Shown here piece by piece: positions 23,124 through 31,753 of a stretch of 64,000 nucleotides of DNA; position 1 is the first letter of the stretch; the number at the start of each line of letters is the position of its first letter. The stretch covers positions 27,676 to 91,675 of the forward strand of contig JAGKTY010000007.1 of NCBI GenBank assembly GCA_021153185.1, given 5' to 3'. The notes beneath the pieces were generated by a model. It was given only the letters and a program-made list of their open reading frames with translations. It made no database searches and was not told the origin of the DNA. The DNA comes from Lachnospiraceae bacterium. Lineage in GTDB: Bacteria > Bacillota > Clostridia > Lachnospirales > Lachnospiraceae. The translations under genes and the position numbers were made by a program.

Positions 23124-24329
23124 CTTGACAAGCAAAGCCACTGACTCCACATGCTCCGTAAAAGGGAATAAATCAAACGCCCGGGCCTGTTTCATCACAT
23201 ACCCGTGCTTCACCAGATATTTGATATCCCTTGCCTGCGTGACGGGATTACAGGAAATGTATGCAATTTTAGCCGGTGCTAACTTACATACAGATGACAA
23301 AAACGCCTCATCGCTTCCGCTTCTTGGCGGGTCCATAATCACGACATCCGCCTTTGCGCCCTGCTCGGCCATCTGCACCATGAATTTCCCTGCGTCAGCC
23401 TCATAAAATGTGATGTTTTTTACCCTATTTTTCCTGGCGTTTACAATCGCATCCTTCACCGCTTTTTGATTCAGTTCCACGCCGATCACTTCCTTGGCAT
23501 AGTCTGCTGCAATCATTCCAATCGTACCCGTACCGCAGTATGCATCAATCACCGTCTCTGTTCCTGTCAGATTGCACACATCGATTGCCTCTTTGTAAAG
23601 CTTTTGCGTCTGCACGGGATTGACCTGATAAAAGCTTGATGCAGAAATGCGGAATGTCTTTCCCAAAATCTCATCTTCGATATATCCCGGTCCATACAGC
23701 ACGATTTCACGCTCGCCAAGCACCATACTTGTCCGTTTGTCATTGACATTGAGCACTACCGTTGTAATCTCCGGATGTTTTTTTAATAGCGCTTTCACAA
23801 AATTGTTCTTGGACGGAAGAATCGGGCTTGCAAGAACAAGCACAACCATGTACTGCCCTGTCGCATAGCCACATCTGATCAGCACATGCCGGAAAAGTCC
23901 ATAGCCCGTATCTTCGTTATATGTTTTGATTTTAAACGAGCGGACAAGCTCCTTGATGTCCCGGATAATGCTATCCGCATTTTCCTGTTCAATCAGACAG
24001 TGTTCCACATCCACGATGTCATGTGTTCCCTCTCTATAAACACCCGATACAACACCCTTTCCTTTTTGGTATCCAAACACCGCATGGACTTTATGGCGGT
24101 AATGGAATGGCTCCTCCATTCCGACAATCGGTTTGACACTTCCAAATCCTGAAAGAAGTGCGCGCACCTGTTTTTCCTTGCTAAAGAGTTGTTCCTGATA
24201 TGACATATTCTGATACCGGCAGCCGCCACATTTTTTTGCGTACGGACAGCCGAAGTTTGCATGTCCTTTTGTATGATTTTTCTGCGCCGGTTTCTGCCCT
24301 GCCTGCTTCGTTGTATTCTTTTGTAGCAT
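23118..24329 (-). CDS. 23S rRNA (uracil-C5) methyltransferase, RlmD/RumA family
   Basis: 403 residues. N-terminal iron-sulfur ligands in CPYAKKCGGCRYQ with a later Cys in DVEHCLIEQE; SAM site YQVNPVQTQKLYKEAID, VIDAYCGTGTIGM; DPPRSG; catalytic Cys in ISCNPVTQARDI. It methylates a uracil C5 of 23S rRNA (RlmD-like; RlmCD is also possible). No TRAM domain is seen at the N-terminus, only a basic tail. The stop codon lies inside a REP-like element. The start has a weak site (AAGAAAAGAAC). Confidence 0.92.
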   Translation of the reverse strand: MLQKNTTKQAGQKPAQKNHTKGHANFGCPYAKKCGGCRYQNMSYQEQLFSKEKQVRALLSGFGSVKPIVGMEEPFHYRHKVHAVFGYQKGKGVVSGVYREGTHDIVDVEHCLIEQENADSIIRDIKELVRSFKIKTYNEDTGYGLFRHVLIRCGYATGQYMVVLVLASPILPSKNNFVKALLKKHPEITTVVLNVNDKRTSMVLGEREIVLYGPGYIEDEILGKTFRISASSFYQVNPVQTQKLYKEAIDVCNLTGTETVIDAYCGTGTIGMIAADYAKEVIGVELNQKAVKDAIVNARKNRVKNITFYEADAGKFMVQMAEQGAKADVVIMDPPRSGSDEAFLSSVCKLAPAKIAYISCNPVTQARDIKYLVKHGYVMKQARAFDLFPFTEHVESVALLVKK

Positions 24330-24416
24330 GTTCTTTTCTTACCCATCCATTTCAAATTGATACTTTATTTCTCATTTGCATAACATATAGGATATTTTAC
24401 CATTCATCCGTATGCT

Positions 24417-24836
24417 CTACCGTCTTCGTTCCAATTTAAGTGTATTCATCAATGCTTCCTGTAAAATTCTTGATACATTCACACCTGCCTTTTCAGCTTC
24501 ATAATTAAGCCAGCTAGGTAAAGCTACATTTCTTCTTACTGTTTTTGTATCAATTTTCTTTCTATATTCTGTCGAATCAATATCTACAAAAGAAATGACT
24601 GTTTCGCCTTCTTCTGAAAAAGTCCCATGTTCAACACACAAATCATGAATATCCGATGGATTTGGAATTTGCTCCTGATTATCTTCCATCGTTACACACT
24701 TTAATTCTATTGCATCTCTTGCCATATCAATCGCATCATTCATATCGGTTCCTTCTGTCAGAATTTCAAAATCCGGGACCTCAACCAATACACCCTTATT
24801 TGTTTTTGTAAAAAAAACCGGATATACATTTCTCAT
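24417..24836 (-). CDS. hicB: HicB-type antitoxin
   Basis: 139 residues. N-terminal half is a HicB-like domain with a degraded RNase H fold (YPVFFTKTNKGVLVEVPDFE, then GTDMNDAIDMARDAIEL). The C-terminal part (TKTVRRNVALPSWLNYEAEKAGVNVSR) looks like a ribbon-helix-helix DNA-binding end. It neutralises HicA and represses the operon. GGAGG lies 8 nt before the ATG at 24836. It follows hicA by 59 nt. Confidence 0.92.
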   Translation of the reverse strand: MRNVYPVFFTKTNKGVLVEVPDFEILTEGTDMNDAIDMARDAIELKCVTMEDNQEQIPNPSDIHDLCVEHGTFSEEGETVISFVDIDSTEYRKKIDTKTVRRNVALPSWLNYEAEKAGVNVSRILQEALMNTLKLERRR

Positions 24837-24895
24837 ATAATCTTCCTCCATCTTTTTAAAACGCTCTTATCTACTAATCTTAATAAGTAATCAAT

Positions 24896-25069
24896 TCATA
24901 ATAACCCATTCCTTCTTAAAATTGCTTTTGCCAGCCGTTCATCAATTTCTCTGTGTCTCGGAATGGTTTCTTTTCTATTTCCATTAACATATATGTCATG
25001 GTTTCCTCCATGTCTCTCAAAATAAAAGCCTCCTTCTTCAAGCTTCTTTATTAATTCAGTTCTTTTCAC
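24896..25069 (-). CDS. hicA: HicA-type mRNA interferase toxin
   Basis: 57 residues, GTG start. KRTELIKKLEEGGFYFERHG then GGNHDIYVNGNRKETIPRHR and EIDERLAKAILRRNGL match HicA, including the catalytic His of the G-x-H-x-I-Y motif. HicA is a small double-stranded-RNA-binding-fold ribonuclease that cleaves mRNA. An in-frame TAA lies two codons before the GTG, so no earlier start exists. An AAGGAG is 13 nt upstream. Gene order hicA-hicB is standard. The short length and GTG start explain why it is easily missed. Confidence 0.9.
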   Translation of the reverse strand: MKRTELIKKLEEGGFYFERHGGNHDIYVNGNRKETIPRHREIDERLAKAILRRNGLL

Positions 25070-25107
25070 TACTTACCAAATCTCCTTATATTATATTTTA
25101 CTCAATT

Positions 25108-25149
25108 ATTGTGTAATATCAACATTTTATACACAATTTATACACAATT
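25108..25149 (-). promoter_or_regulatory. Probable hicAB operator
   Basis: Upstream of hicA the sequence TTTATACACAATT occurs twice with an 11-base period (25126 and 25137), and an inverted copy ATTGTGTAAT lies at 25108. The RHH end of HicB is the likely binder. Confidence 0.55.
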
Positions 25150-25190
25150 ATTTTCATTCAAATTTAATACGCGATTTCATGCAATCAGAA

Positions 25191-25214
25191 AAAGAGTGGA
25201 AAACCACTCTCTTT
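25191..25214 (-). terminator. Terminator after the DUF5688 gene
   Basis: AGAGTGG/CCACTCT stem with a TTTT loop followed by TTTTT on the minus strand, 9 nt past the stop at 25223. Confidence 0.8.
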
Positions 25215-25222
25215 CTAGCATC

Positions 25223-26128
25223 TTACGCAATTGTCAGTTCCCGTAAATCGCGCCGGTACAAATATACATGGTCGGAAAGTCTCTCTTCTTCATCAACAGC
25301 TTCCCTATTGACACACTTCACAAGCTCGTTGAAATGTGCAATCTGCGCATCACACTCGTATGCCATGACGAGCACCTCGCGGATGCTGCTTGGAATAACC
25401 AAAAGGTCGCTGTCCATCGCAGTTGCAAGGTCTTGTAAGATGCGGTCATACAAAATGACGCCGGCGCCGTACCCTTCGGTATAGAGTACATAAATTCTCG
25501 GCATATCTTCCGCACACTCCAAATCAAGTTCTTTTAATTCTGCAAGGTCTTGCGCAATCTGCGAAAGCGATTTGATGCGGTACGGGAACAATTTGGGTGT
25601 ATTTCTGTTGGCATATTGCCTTACCTCATCAATTGTCACATCCCACATTTTCATAACAGAATCCCGTATGAGCATCGCCGCGTATCCATAACCATCCCGG
25701 TACACCGAACAGTAATATACAATCGCCAGATCAAGGTATCGGTCATGCGGCACTTCTTCCAAAAGCGCACGGTTTTGTTCATAATTGATCAGTTTATAAA
25801 CGATATGCTCCTTCATCACGTCAAAGCATAACGTCATTTCCAAATCGATGTCCTGATCTACTTTAAAATTGTGATATTGACTGATAATCTCATCCACAAT
25901 CAGATCAAGCTCCTCATAATTGACCCCGATATTTCTTCGCTCGTACTGCTCATAAAGCGAATTCAGATAGATGGTCGGTGCAATGTTTACACCTTCCTTT
26001 CGTATGCAAAGTCCCGTGAGCAACACCCCGTTGTTTTTTTGTACGGTCTGGTTGCAAACAATGACATCTTCACCCATTTTCTCACGCACCAGTTCTGTGA
26101 CTGTTTCTGTAAACTCCTCAAATACCAT
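25223..26128 (-). CDS. DUF5688 family protein
   Basis: 301 residues, cytoplasmic by appearance. It fits the clostridial DUF5688 family: MVFEEFTETVTELVREKMG, GVNIAPTIYLNSLYEQY, PHDRYLDLAIVYYC and the C-terminal RIYVLYTEGYGAGVILYDRI, SDLLVIPSSIREVLV. Function unknown; paralogues are often numerous in Lachnospiraceae genomes and some sit near secretion or defence genes, but here it follows efp with a terminator between. GGAGGTTATCGAT precedes the ATG. Confidence 0.88.
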   Translation of the reverse strand: MVFEEFTETVTELVREKMGEDVIVCNQTVQKNNGVLLTGLCIRKEGVNIAPTIYLNSLYEQYERRNIGVNYEELDLIVDEIISQYHNFKVDQDIDLEMTLCFDVMKEHIVYKLINYEQNRALLEEVPHDRYLDLAIVYYCSVYRDGYGYAAMLIRDSVMKMWDVTIDEVRQYANRNTPKLFPYRIKSLSQIAQDLAELKELDLECAEDMPRIYVLYTEGYGAGVILYDRILQDLATAMDSDLLVIPSSIREVLVMAYECDAQIAHFNELVKCVNREAVDEEERLSDHVYLYRRDLRELTIA

Positions 26129-26171
26129 ATCGATAACCTCCTAATTTTTGACAACATAAATGAGATAAAAA

Positions 26172-26199
26172 AAAGACTATAGAAACTTCTATAGTCTTT
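26172..26199 (-). terminator. Terminator after efp
   Basis: Perfect stem AAAGACTATAGAA/TTCTATAGTCTTT followed by a run of T on the minus strand, 32 nt after the efp stop. Confidence 0.92.
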
Positions 26200-26230
26200 C
26201 AGGGTTGATATAAATATGCTTGTCCGAAGA

Positions 26231-26788
26231 TTACACTCTTGATAAGTACTCCTCTGTACGTGTATCGATTTTGATTTTGTCACCGATCTCAACGAACAAT
26301 GGAACATATACAGTAGCACCTGTCTCAACAACAGCCGGCTTTGTAGCACCTGTCGCTGTATCACCTTTGAAGCCAGGCTCTGTCTCTGTAACCTCTAACT
26401 CTACGAACATAGGTGGCTCAACAGCGAAAATCTCGCCATTGTGTGAACACATCTTAACCATGTCGTTCTCTTTTACAAATTTCATGGCATCGCCGACTGC
26501 ATCCTCATTTAATGCGAACTGCTCGTATGACTCTGTATCCATGAAGTTGTATAAATCACCATCTGCGTATAAATACTGCATATCTCTTCTATCAATACGT
26601 GCCTGAGGGCATTTCTCTGTAGGTCTGAATGTTTTCTCTACTACACCGCCACTCTTGATGTTTTTCAGCTTTGTTCTAACGAATGCTGCACCTTTACCCG
26701 GTTTAACATGCTGGAACTCTAAAATCTGATAAATATTACCATCGTACTCGATTGTAACACCATTTCTGAAATCGCCTGCAGAAATCAT
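26231..26788 (-). CDS. efp: Translation elongation factor P
   Basis: 185 residues, normal length. KOW-like domain I with the loop [15 protein letters not shown] (Lys32 at the tip is the residue modified in many bacteria), then domains II and III. EF-P relieves ribosome stalling at polyproline stretches. TTTAGGAGGATTATGTA precedes the ATG. It follows aroQ at a distance of 76 nt and ends in a strong terminator; it may be the last gene of the yqeG-aro operon. Confidence 0.97.
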   Translation of the reverse strand: MISAGDFRNGVTIEYDGNIYQILEFQHVKPGKGAAFVRTKLKNIKSGGVVEKTFRPTEKCPQARIDRRDMQYLYADGDLYNFMDTESYEQFALNEDAVGDAMKFVKENDMVKMCSHNGEIFAVEPPMFVELEVTETEPGFKGDTATGATKPAVVETGATVYVPLFVEIGDKIKIDTRTEEYLSRV

Positions 26789-26864
26789 TACATAATCCTC
26801 CTAAATTTTCACGTTATAATTCCCTACTAGTTTATACTATAAATGAACATTTTTCAACTGTTTT

Positions 26865-27308
26865 TTATACAGTTTTTGGATTTGCGAGCACATAATCGAT
26901 TGCTTCGAGATATCCGTTTAATCCATGCCCGTATATCTGGGTATCACACGCCGCTTTTGTCACAGACACTTTTCTAAAATCCTCTCTCCCTGAAATATCC
27001 GAAATATGTATTTCAACCTTCGGCATCGTCTCAACCGATTCGAGCGCATCATGGATTGCATAACTGTAATGGGTAAACGCCCCCGGATTGATTACAATCC
27101 CCTGCGTTCCGTCAAAATAGGCATCCTGGATGCGGTCAATAATGGCGCCTTCATGATTGCTCTGAAACACCTCGATTTCACTGCCTGTTTCCTTTGCTTT
27201 CTCTGCAATCATTTGTAAAAGGCCATTGTAATCTGTCGTTCCGTAGACATTTTTATTGCGGATTCCCAAAAAATTCAGGTTTGGTCCGTTAATCACTAAT
27301 ATTTTCAT
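26865..27308 (-). CDS. aroQ: Type II 3-dehydroquinate dehydratase
   Basis: 147 residues. Third step of the shikimate pathway: dehydroquinate to dehydroshikimate. Conserved stretches: VINGPNLNFLGIRNKNVYG, VFQSNHEGAIIDRIQ, GIVINPGAFTHYSYAIHDAL and VEIHISDISGREDFR. A GTG at 27317 is in frame; the ATG at 27308 overlaps the aroK stop (ATGA) and has GAGAGGTG before it. Part of the yqeG-aroE-aroK-aroQ operon. Confidence 0.95.
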   Translation of the reverse strand: MKILVINGPNLNFLGIRNKNVYGTTDYNGLLQMIAEKAKETGSEIEVFQSNHEGAIIDRIQDAYFDGTQGIVINPGAFTHYSYAIHDALESVETMPKVEIHISDISGREDFRKVSVTKAACDTQIYGHGLNGYLEAIDYVLANPKTV

Positions 27309-27811
27309 CGTATACACCTCTCAATGTTTGCGATAATCTGTTCAAAAGACAAGCCATCGACATCAACAATCTCATCTGCCGCCTCCTCATAGAGCGGGCC
27401 CCGTTTTGCAATCATCTGTGTGATTTTGCCTAGCGGATCATCTCCGCGAAGCAGTGGTCTTGTCTCATCGTCCTTAAGCCGCTCATAAACCGTCTCCGGT
27501 TTCACGCGCAGATAAATCACTTTGCCGAGTTTTTTGAGCATCACGCGGTTTTCTTCCCGCATCGGCAGTCCGCCGCCTGTCGAAATGACATACCAATGTT
27601 TTTCGTCCATCAAATCACGGATGACCTGCGTTTCCAAATCCCGAAAAAACGCTTCGCCCTCATCATCAAAAATGTCAGCAATCGTCTTACCTGCATTTTT
27701 TTCAATGAGTTTATCCGTATCCATAAATGGCTGCTTGAGACGATAGCTCAGCTTCACGCCGACACTGCTTTTTCCGCAGCCCATATATCCTATCAAAATA
27801 ACATTACGCAT
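27305..27811 (-). CDS. aroK: Shikimate kinase
   Basis: 168 residues. P-loop GYMGCGKSSVG, then FMDTDKLIEKNAGKTIADIF, VISTGGGLPMREENR and DETRPLL. It phosphorylates shikimate. It overlaps aroE by 8 nt and aroQ by 4 nt, so translation is coupled throughout. Normal length. Confidence 0.96.
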   Translation of the reverse strand: MRNVILIGYMGCGKSSVGVKLSYRLKQPFMDTDKLIEKNAGKTIADIFDDEGEAFFRDLETQVIRDLMDEKHWYVISTGGGLPMREENRVMLKKLGKVIYLRVKPETVYERLKDDETRPLLRGDDPLGKITQMIAKRGPLYEEAADEIVDVDGLSFEQIIANIERCIR

Positions 27812-28670
27812 CGATTCCCATCGCTTTCTTCATCTTTTCGTAAATCATCATCGATGTCTCATCCGAGACAGAGATTTCCATCCATTTTTCGTAGGCAATG
27901 ATGCCCTGATACAACAGCATCTTCAAACCATTGTAAGCCTGCGCACCGCGTTCCTTGCACAGCTTCATGAACCTCGTTTCAAACGGTTTGTAAATGAGGT
28001 CGAATCCGATTGCAACACGCTCATAAAATGCCTCATCTGTTATGACGGCATCGTCATCATTTGGTGACAAGCCTACGCTTGTCGACTGAATCACAAGCAG
28101 TTTTTCATTTGGAAGTTCGTCATACGCATCGAGTGCCATCGGCCTCACAAGCTCTTTTCCAAAATAACCGTTGACTTCTCCTGCAACAGCCTGCGCTTTA
28201 TCTAAGGACCGGTTTAGCATATAAATCTGCGTCACCTCTTCAAACCCACACATAAACGCAACCGCTCTCGCCGCACCGCCTGCGCCGAGAATGACAACCG
28301 GTCTGTTTGCTAACGTAATACCTTCCGAGCGCATCGCACGAAGAAGCCCCGACATATCCGTATTGTAGCCTTTATACCCGCCCGGCGTTTTTACCAGTGT
28401 ATTGACTGCGCCAATCGCCTTTGCAAGCGGGTCTATCTCCTGCAGATACGGAATCACTGCGCTTTTATGCGGCACCGTCACATTTAAACCAAGAATATGT
28501 AATGCATCCGCGCCCAAAACTGCTTGCTTAACATTTTCTACCAAAAACGGCACATACGCGAGATTATGCCCAAATTCCTTTGCAAGTGTATTATGAATGA
28601 CCGGCGATAAGGTGTGCTCAACCGGATTGCCGATTAATCCGCACACGCTTGTCTTTCCGTTAATTTCCAT
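27804..28670 (-). CDS. aroE: Shikimate dehydrogenase
   Basis: 288 residues. Substrate site VCGLIGNPVEHTLSPVIHN, catalytic Lys in NVTVPHKSAV, NADP-binding GAGGAARAVAF, and GYNTDMSGLLRAM. It reduces dehydroshikimate to shikimate. GGAGGGCAGCAAC precedes the ATG at 28670, which lies within the end of yqeG (11-nt overlap); a further upstream frame is less likely. Confidence 0.96.
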   Translation of the reverse strand: MEINGKTSVCGLIGNPVEHTLSPVIHNTLAKEFGHNLAYVPFLVENVKQAVLGADALHILGLNVTVPHKSAVIPYLQEIDPLAKAIGAVNTLVKTPGGYKGYNTDMSGLLRAMRSEGITLANRPVVILGAGGAARAVAFMCGFEEVTQIYMLNRSLDKAQAVAGEVNGYFGKELVRPMALDAYDELPNEKLLVIQSTSVGLSPNDDDAVITDEAFYERVAIGFDLIYKPFETRFMKLCKERGAQAYNGLKMLLYQGIIAYEKWMEISVSDETSMMIYEKMKKAMGIDA

Positions 28671-29172
28671 GTTGCTGCCCTCCATGCTTCAGATAAGAGC
28701 GGAGCACAAACCATTCCAGTCTGCGCTTTAACACAATCTGGATTTCTTCCTTAGGATGAATCGGTTTGACCAGGATGGAAAAAATGCCTGCTTTTTTGGC
28801 ACCCCAGATGTCTGTAAAAATCTGGTCTCCGACAAACAGTGTATTCGATGTATCGCATCCCATCTGCTCCATACCGCGCTTGTACGCCGTAACGCCCGGT
28901 TTATTTGCCTTAAAAATATACTGACAATTCACAGCATCACAAAACCCTTTCACACGCGGCTCTTTGTTGTTCGATAACATCATACACTGAAACCCCAGAC
29001 CATGTAAATGTTCAAATAATTTGATTGCGCGCGCATCAGCCGGAAACCCATGCGGTACAAGTGTATTGTCAATGTCAAACAAAATGGCGCGATAGCCTTT
29101 TTGATAGTACGCGTCAAAATCAATTTCATATGTGCTGTTTTCGTACCGATCCGGATAAAATCTCTGTAACAT
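28660..29172 (-). CDS. yqeG: YqeG family HAD phosphatase
   Basis: 170 residues. HAD motif I is AILFDIDNTLVPHG, motif II CMMLSNNKEPRVKGF, motif III/IV KPGVTAYKRGMEQMG and VGDQIFTDIWGAKKAG. YqeG-type HAD IIIA hydrolases occur widely in Firmicutes and often precede aroE; B. subtilis has yqeG-yqeH-aroD. Its physiological substrate is not settled. It heads a tightly overlapping aromatic amino-acid operon here. AAGGAGCGTT precedes the ATG. Confidence 0.93.
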   Translation of the reverse strand: MLQRFYPDRYENSTYEIDFDAYYQKGYRAILFDIDNTLVPHGFPADARAIKLFEHLHGLGFQCMMLSNNKEPRVKGFCDAVNCQYIFKANKPGVTAYKRGMEQMGCDTSNTLFVGDQIFTDIWGAKKAGIFSILVKPIHPKEEIQIVLKRRLEWFVLRSYLKHGGQQHGN

Positions 29173-29207
29173 AACGCTCCTTAACTACCCAACTTTTTAT
29201 CGTAAAA

Positions 29208-29235
29208 AATCTCCATTCCAATTGGAACGGAGATT
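29208..29235 (-). terminator. Terminator after the 29242 gene
   Basis: Near-perfect palindrome AATCTCC[G/A]TTCCAATTGGAA...GGAGATT followed by a T-run on the minus strand, 6 nt past the stop. Confidence 0.9.
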
Positions 29236-29241
29236 AACTTT

Positions 29242-29646
29242 TTATTTACGGATAACTGTTCCGTCATTATTCTGGAAAATTGTGTCCGGCTGAATATCCG
29301 AGCCCACAAAAAACTGATACTGACTAAGCAGACTATCCTTCTGCATATCAGAAACTGCCTTCTGCACATCTAAACTCTCAATGGCACTGTCTTTTCCGAT
29401 GTAATCATATGTGTCGTTACGGTGAAACTTCGTAGAAATATCCTGCAATTCAACAGGCTTTCTCTCTTGACTTTGCTGCATCCCTAAAGCAGGGGCAGCT
29501 TCCTGATTTTGCTCCCATAACGAAGTCTCCCGGCCGGTCTGCTTTTCCGCCTCCTGCACGCGGACCTCTGAGACATCTACCTGTTTGATGCGGCTTTGGT
29601 AATCGCCATATCGACTGTATAAATCTGTATTTAATCCTACCCTCAT
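29242..29646 (-). CDS. Small unknown protein
   Basis: 134 residues, no membrane segment. MRVGLNTDLYSRYGDYQSRI at the start, a Gln/Glu-rich middle and a C-terminal block (AIESLDVQKAVSDMQKDSLL, then QYQFFVG and NNDGTVIRK). I think related proteins exist in Roseburia-like bacteria but cannot give a function; the sequence style is like flagellum-associated small proteins, which is only an impression. GGAGG lies 7 nt before the ATG. Single gene with its own terminator. Confidence 0.82.
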   Translation of the reverse strand: MRVGLNTDLYSRYGDYQSRIKQVDVSEVRVQEAEKQTGRETSLWEQNQEAAPALGMQQSQERKPVELQDISTKFHRNDTYDYIGKDSAIESLDVQKAVSDMQKDSLLSQYQFFVGSDIQPDTIFQNNDGTVIRK

Positions 29647-29741
29647 AAGTGCACCTCCGTGTGACGCCTTATCATTTGTGAATGTATAACAACTATCGTT
29701 GCATAACATATATCGTCACAGCGGCTTATTTTCACAATACT

Positions 29742-30191
29742 TTATTTCAAAACTTTTTTCAGTTCATCCATAAATGTGTTAATATCTTTGAATTCGCGGT
29801 AAACAGATGCAAAACGGACGTATGCAACCGCCTCTAAATCCTTTAACTTATCCATAACCAGCTCACCGATTACTTCGCTCGGAATTTCTTTTTCCTCTCT
29901 GTTGAAGATTTCATTCTCAACTTCTTCGACAAGATTGTTAATCTGTGCTGCGCTGATTGGTCTTTTATGACATGCCCTGAGTACACCGGCCTCAATTTTT
30001 GCACGATCGTATGCCTCCCGGTTATTGTCTTTTTTGATAATAATCAGCGGAATTGTCTCGATTTTTTCGTATGTTGTAAAACGTTTTGAACATTCATCAC
30101 ATACACGTCTGCGTCTGATCGAGTTATTTTCTTCAGCTGGTCTTGAGTCGATGACTCTCGTATTTTCATGACCGCAAAAAGGACATTTCAT
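29742..30191 (-). CDS. nrdR: Transcriptional repressor NrdR
   Basis: 149 residues. Zinc ribbon CPFCGHENTRVIDSR...CDEC, then an ATP-cone (PLIIIKKDNNREAYDRAKIEAG, KRPISAAQINNLVEEVENEI). NrdR senses (d)ATP and represses ribonucleotide reductase genes. AGGAAGGTAAAGAAG precedes the ATG at 30191; an upstream extension adds only unrelated residues. It follows ylmC as in other Clostridia, where both sit in or near the sporulation sigma block. Confidence 0.96.
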   Translation of the reverse strand: MKCPFCGHENTRVIDSRPAEENNSIRRRRVCDECSKRFTTYEKIETIPLIIIKKDNNREAYDRAKIEAGVLRACHKRPISAAQINNLVEEVENEIFNREEKEIPSEVIGELVMDKLKDLEAVAYVRFASVYREFKDINTFMDELKKVLK

Positions 30192-30318
30192 CTTCTTTAC
30201 CTTCCTCTTTCTGATACTGTATTTTGATTTACATAATCTACCCATTCATCATACCGTATGAACCTTTTTATGTCAACTATTTTCCATCATTTTCACTGAC
30301 AAAAGCCTCATTTTTCCC

Positions 30319-30555
30319 TTAAAGATCAACTAATATGATATCCGGACCGATTTTTCGAATGTGACAAAACGGGATTCTTATGTCACCTTCTCCAAACAAA
30401 AAAGGACAAAGGTGCCTGCGCGGTCTGACGCGAATCGAAATGATAATGCCTTTTCGTTCGTCCAGTTCCATGTCACACACTCTGCCCACAATCCGTAAAT
30501 CTTCTGCACAGATAACATCTTTTTCACATAATTCTTTGTAACACATAGGCATCAT
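30319..30555 (-). CDS. YlmC/YmxH family PRC-barrel protein
   Basis: 78 residues of the PRC-barrel type: YKELCEKDVICAEDLRIVGR, V-C-D-M-E-L-D and SIRVRPRRHLCPFLFGEG, DIRIPFCHIRKIGPDIILVDL. YlmC/YmxH proteins are sporulation-associated and typically adjacent to sigG or nrdR in Clostridia. An ATG at 30546 is an alternative start. It lies between the glycosyltransferase gene (19-nt gap) and nrdR. Confidence 0.9.
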   Translation of the reverse strand: MMPMCYKELCEKDVICAEDLRIVGRVCDMELDERKGIIISIRVRPRRHLCPFLFGEGDIRIPFCHIRKIGPDIILVDL

Positions 30556-30574
30556 CCATAGTCTTTTCTATATC

Positions 30575-31753
30575 TTATGCCCGCTGCATATAGTCGTGAA
30601 GCACTTTTGCCCTGTTTGCCCACGTTTCCGACTGCATTGCAAGGCGAAATCCCGCATCTGCAATCTGTTGTCCCTTCTCCAGATTCTCAAGCATACGCCC
30701 GACATAATCCGGCATTTTTTTAAGCACGCGCGGATCGTAAACCATGCAATTCACTCCGTCCTGAAGAAAAGCGCGCAAATACGCATTCGTATCAGTCAGG
30801 CATATAGCGCCGTTACACATCGAATTGTAAATCCTATCGTGCGCTCCTTCCTTAAACCAAGGCATCACATTGATGGAAATCTTACTCTTTGCGATTGCCT
30901 GAAGACAGGAATGGGAATTCATTTCTCCTTCCATGATCAGGTTTTCTTTATGGTCACATTCCAGCTCTTCCCACCTGCCGCCGCACACATGAACCTGATA
31001 GCCATGGTCAACAAGTGTCTTTACGACATCACGCCTTAATACATGCCTTACAATGAGGTCAATAAACGAAATGTTTGGCATCGTCATCTTCAAATCCTCA
31101 TGCGTTGCCTCCGGTATTTCCCGTCTGATGTGTTTTGTACACACATCAATGACATTCTTCTCCGGGTCAGCCATCAGTTCATCTATCATTCCCTGATAAA
31201 AAAGTGCGTATTCTTCTCCGTTACGGTTCTTAAATTTGTCAAATCTTGACGGCGAAGCATAATTACCGGTCATAACAAGGTCAAACGGGCGCTCTTTTAG
31301 CGGCAGATAATCTCCCGTTTCATAGAGACTCGTTCCCGCAAGCGGCAGAAAGCCACCTTGACAAACTTCCGGGAAATAGTGCGAAAGAAACCGGCTATGC
31401 TCCATATCGATACTGAACTGGACATACCGCTTCGGCCTTTTGGAAAGCAGCTCGTAGTAGTACATCGGATGATCCACCACGATATTGTAAAACGGAATCT
31501 CAAACGCATCCCATAAAAGCACCCCGTCCTCATCGATAAACTGCACTTCTCCGCTGATTCCATGAAAATTAAAGGCAACAGCGACCGTGTTGCCTCTTTC
31601 TAAAAACCGCAGGAGCTTTGCTGAATGCTCCCACGGTTTTTCTAAGTCATATACAAATACTTCATGTCCGAGCGTCTCAAACGCTTTTGCAAGCTGCAAG
31701 GAAAAATAGCCCTGCGTCTCAATGTCGCCCTCAAACAAAACAATCTTTTTCAT
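30575..31753 (-). CDS. Glycosyltransferase family protein (DUF3880-like)
   Basis: 392 residues. The C-terminal half has a GT-B type glycosyltransferase core: VHVCGGRWEELECDHKENLI, then the donor-binding region SKISINVMPWFKEGAHDRIYNSMCNGAICLTDTNAYLR. The N-terminal half (KIVLFEGDIETQGYFSLQLAKAFETLG) is the acceptor-side Rossmann fold. It may modify a surface glycan or protein. The ATG at 31753 overlaps the HD gene's stop (ATGA). It precedes ylmC and closes the LRR-CAP-HD-GT group. Confidence 0.88.
   Translation of the reverse strand: MKKIVLFEGDIETQGYFSLQLAKAFETLGHEVFVYDLEKPWEHSAKLLRFLERGNTVAVAFNFHGISGEVQFIDEDGVLLWDAFEIPFYNIVVDHPMYYYELLSKRPKRYVQFSIDMEHSRFLSHYFPEVCQGGFLPLAGTSLYETGDYLPLKERPFDLVMTGNYASPSRFDKFKNRNGEEYALFYQGMIDELMADPEKNVIDVCTKHIRREIPEATHEDLKMTMPNISFIDLIVRHVLRRDVVKTLVDHGYQVHVCGGRWEELECDHKENLIMEGEMNSHSCLQAIAKSKISINVMPWFKEGAHDRIYNSMCNGAICLTDTNAYLRAFLQDGVNCMVYDPRVLKKMPDYVGRMLENLEKGQQIADAGFRLAMQSETWANRAKVLHDYMQRA

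Noticed and set aside
29647..29760. Sigma-D promoter before the 29242 gene
   Set aside because: GACGATAT and TAAA-N15-GCCG are both present but not in one correctly spaced pair.
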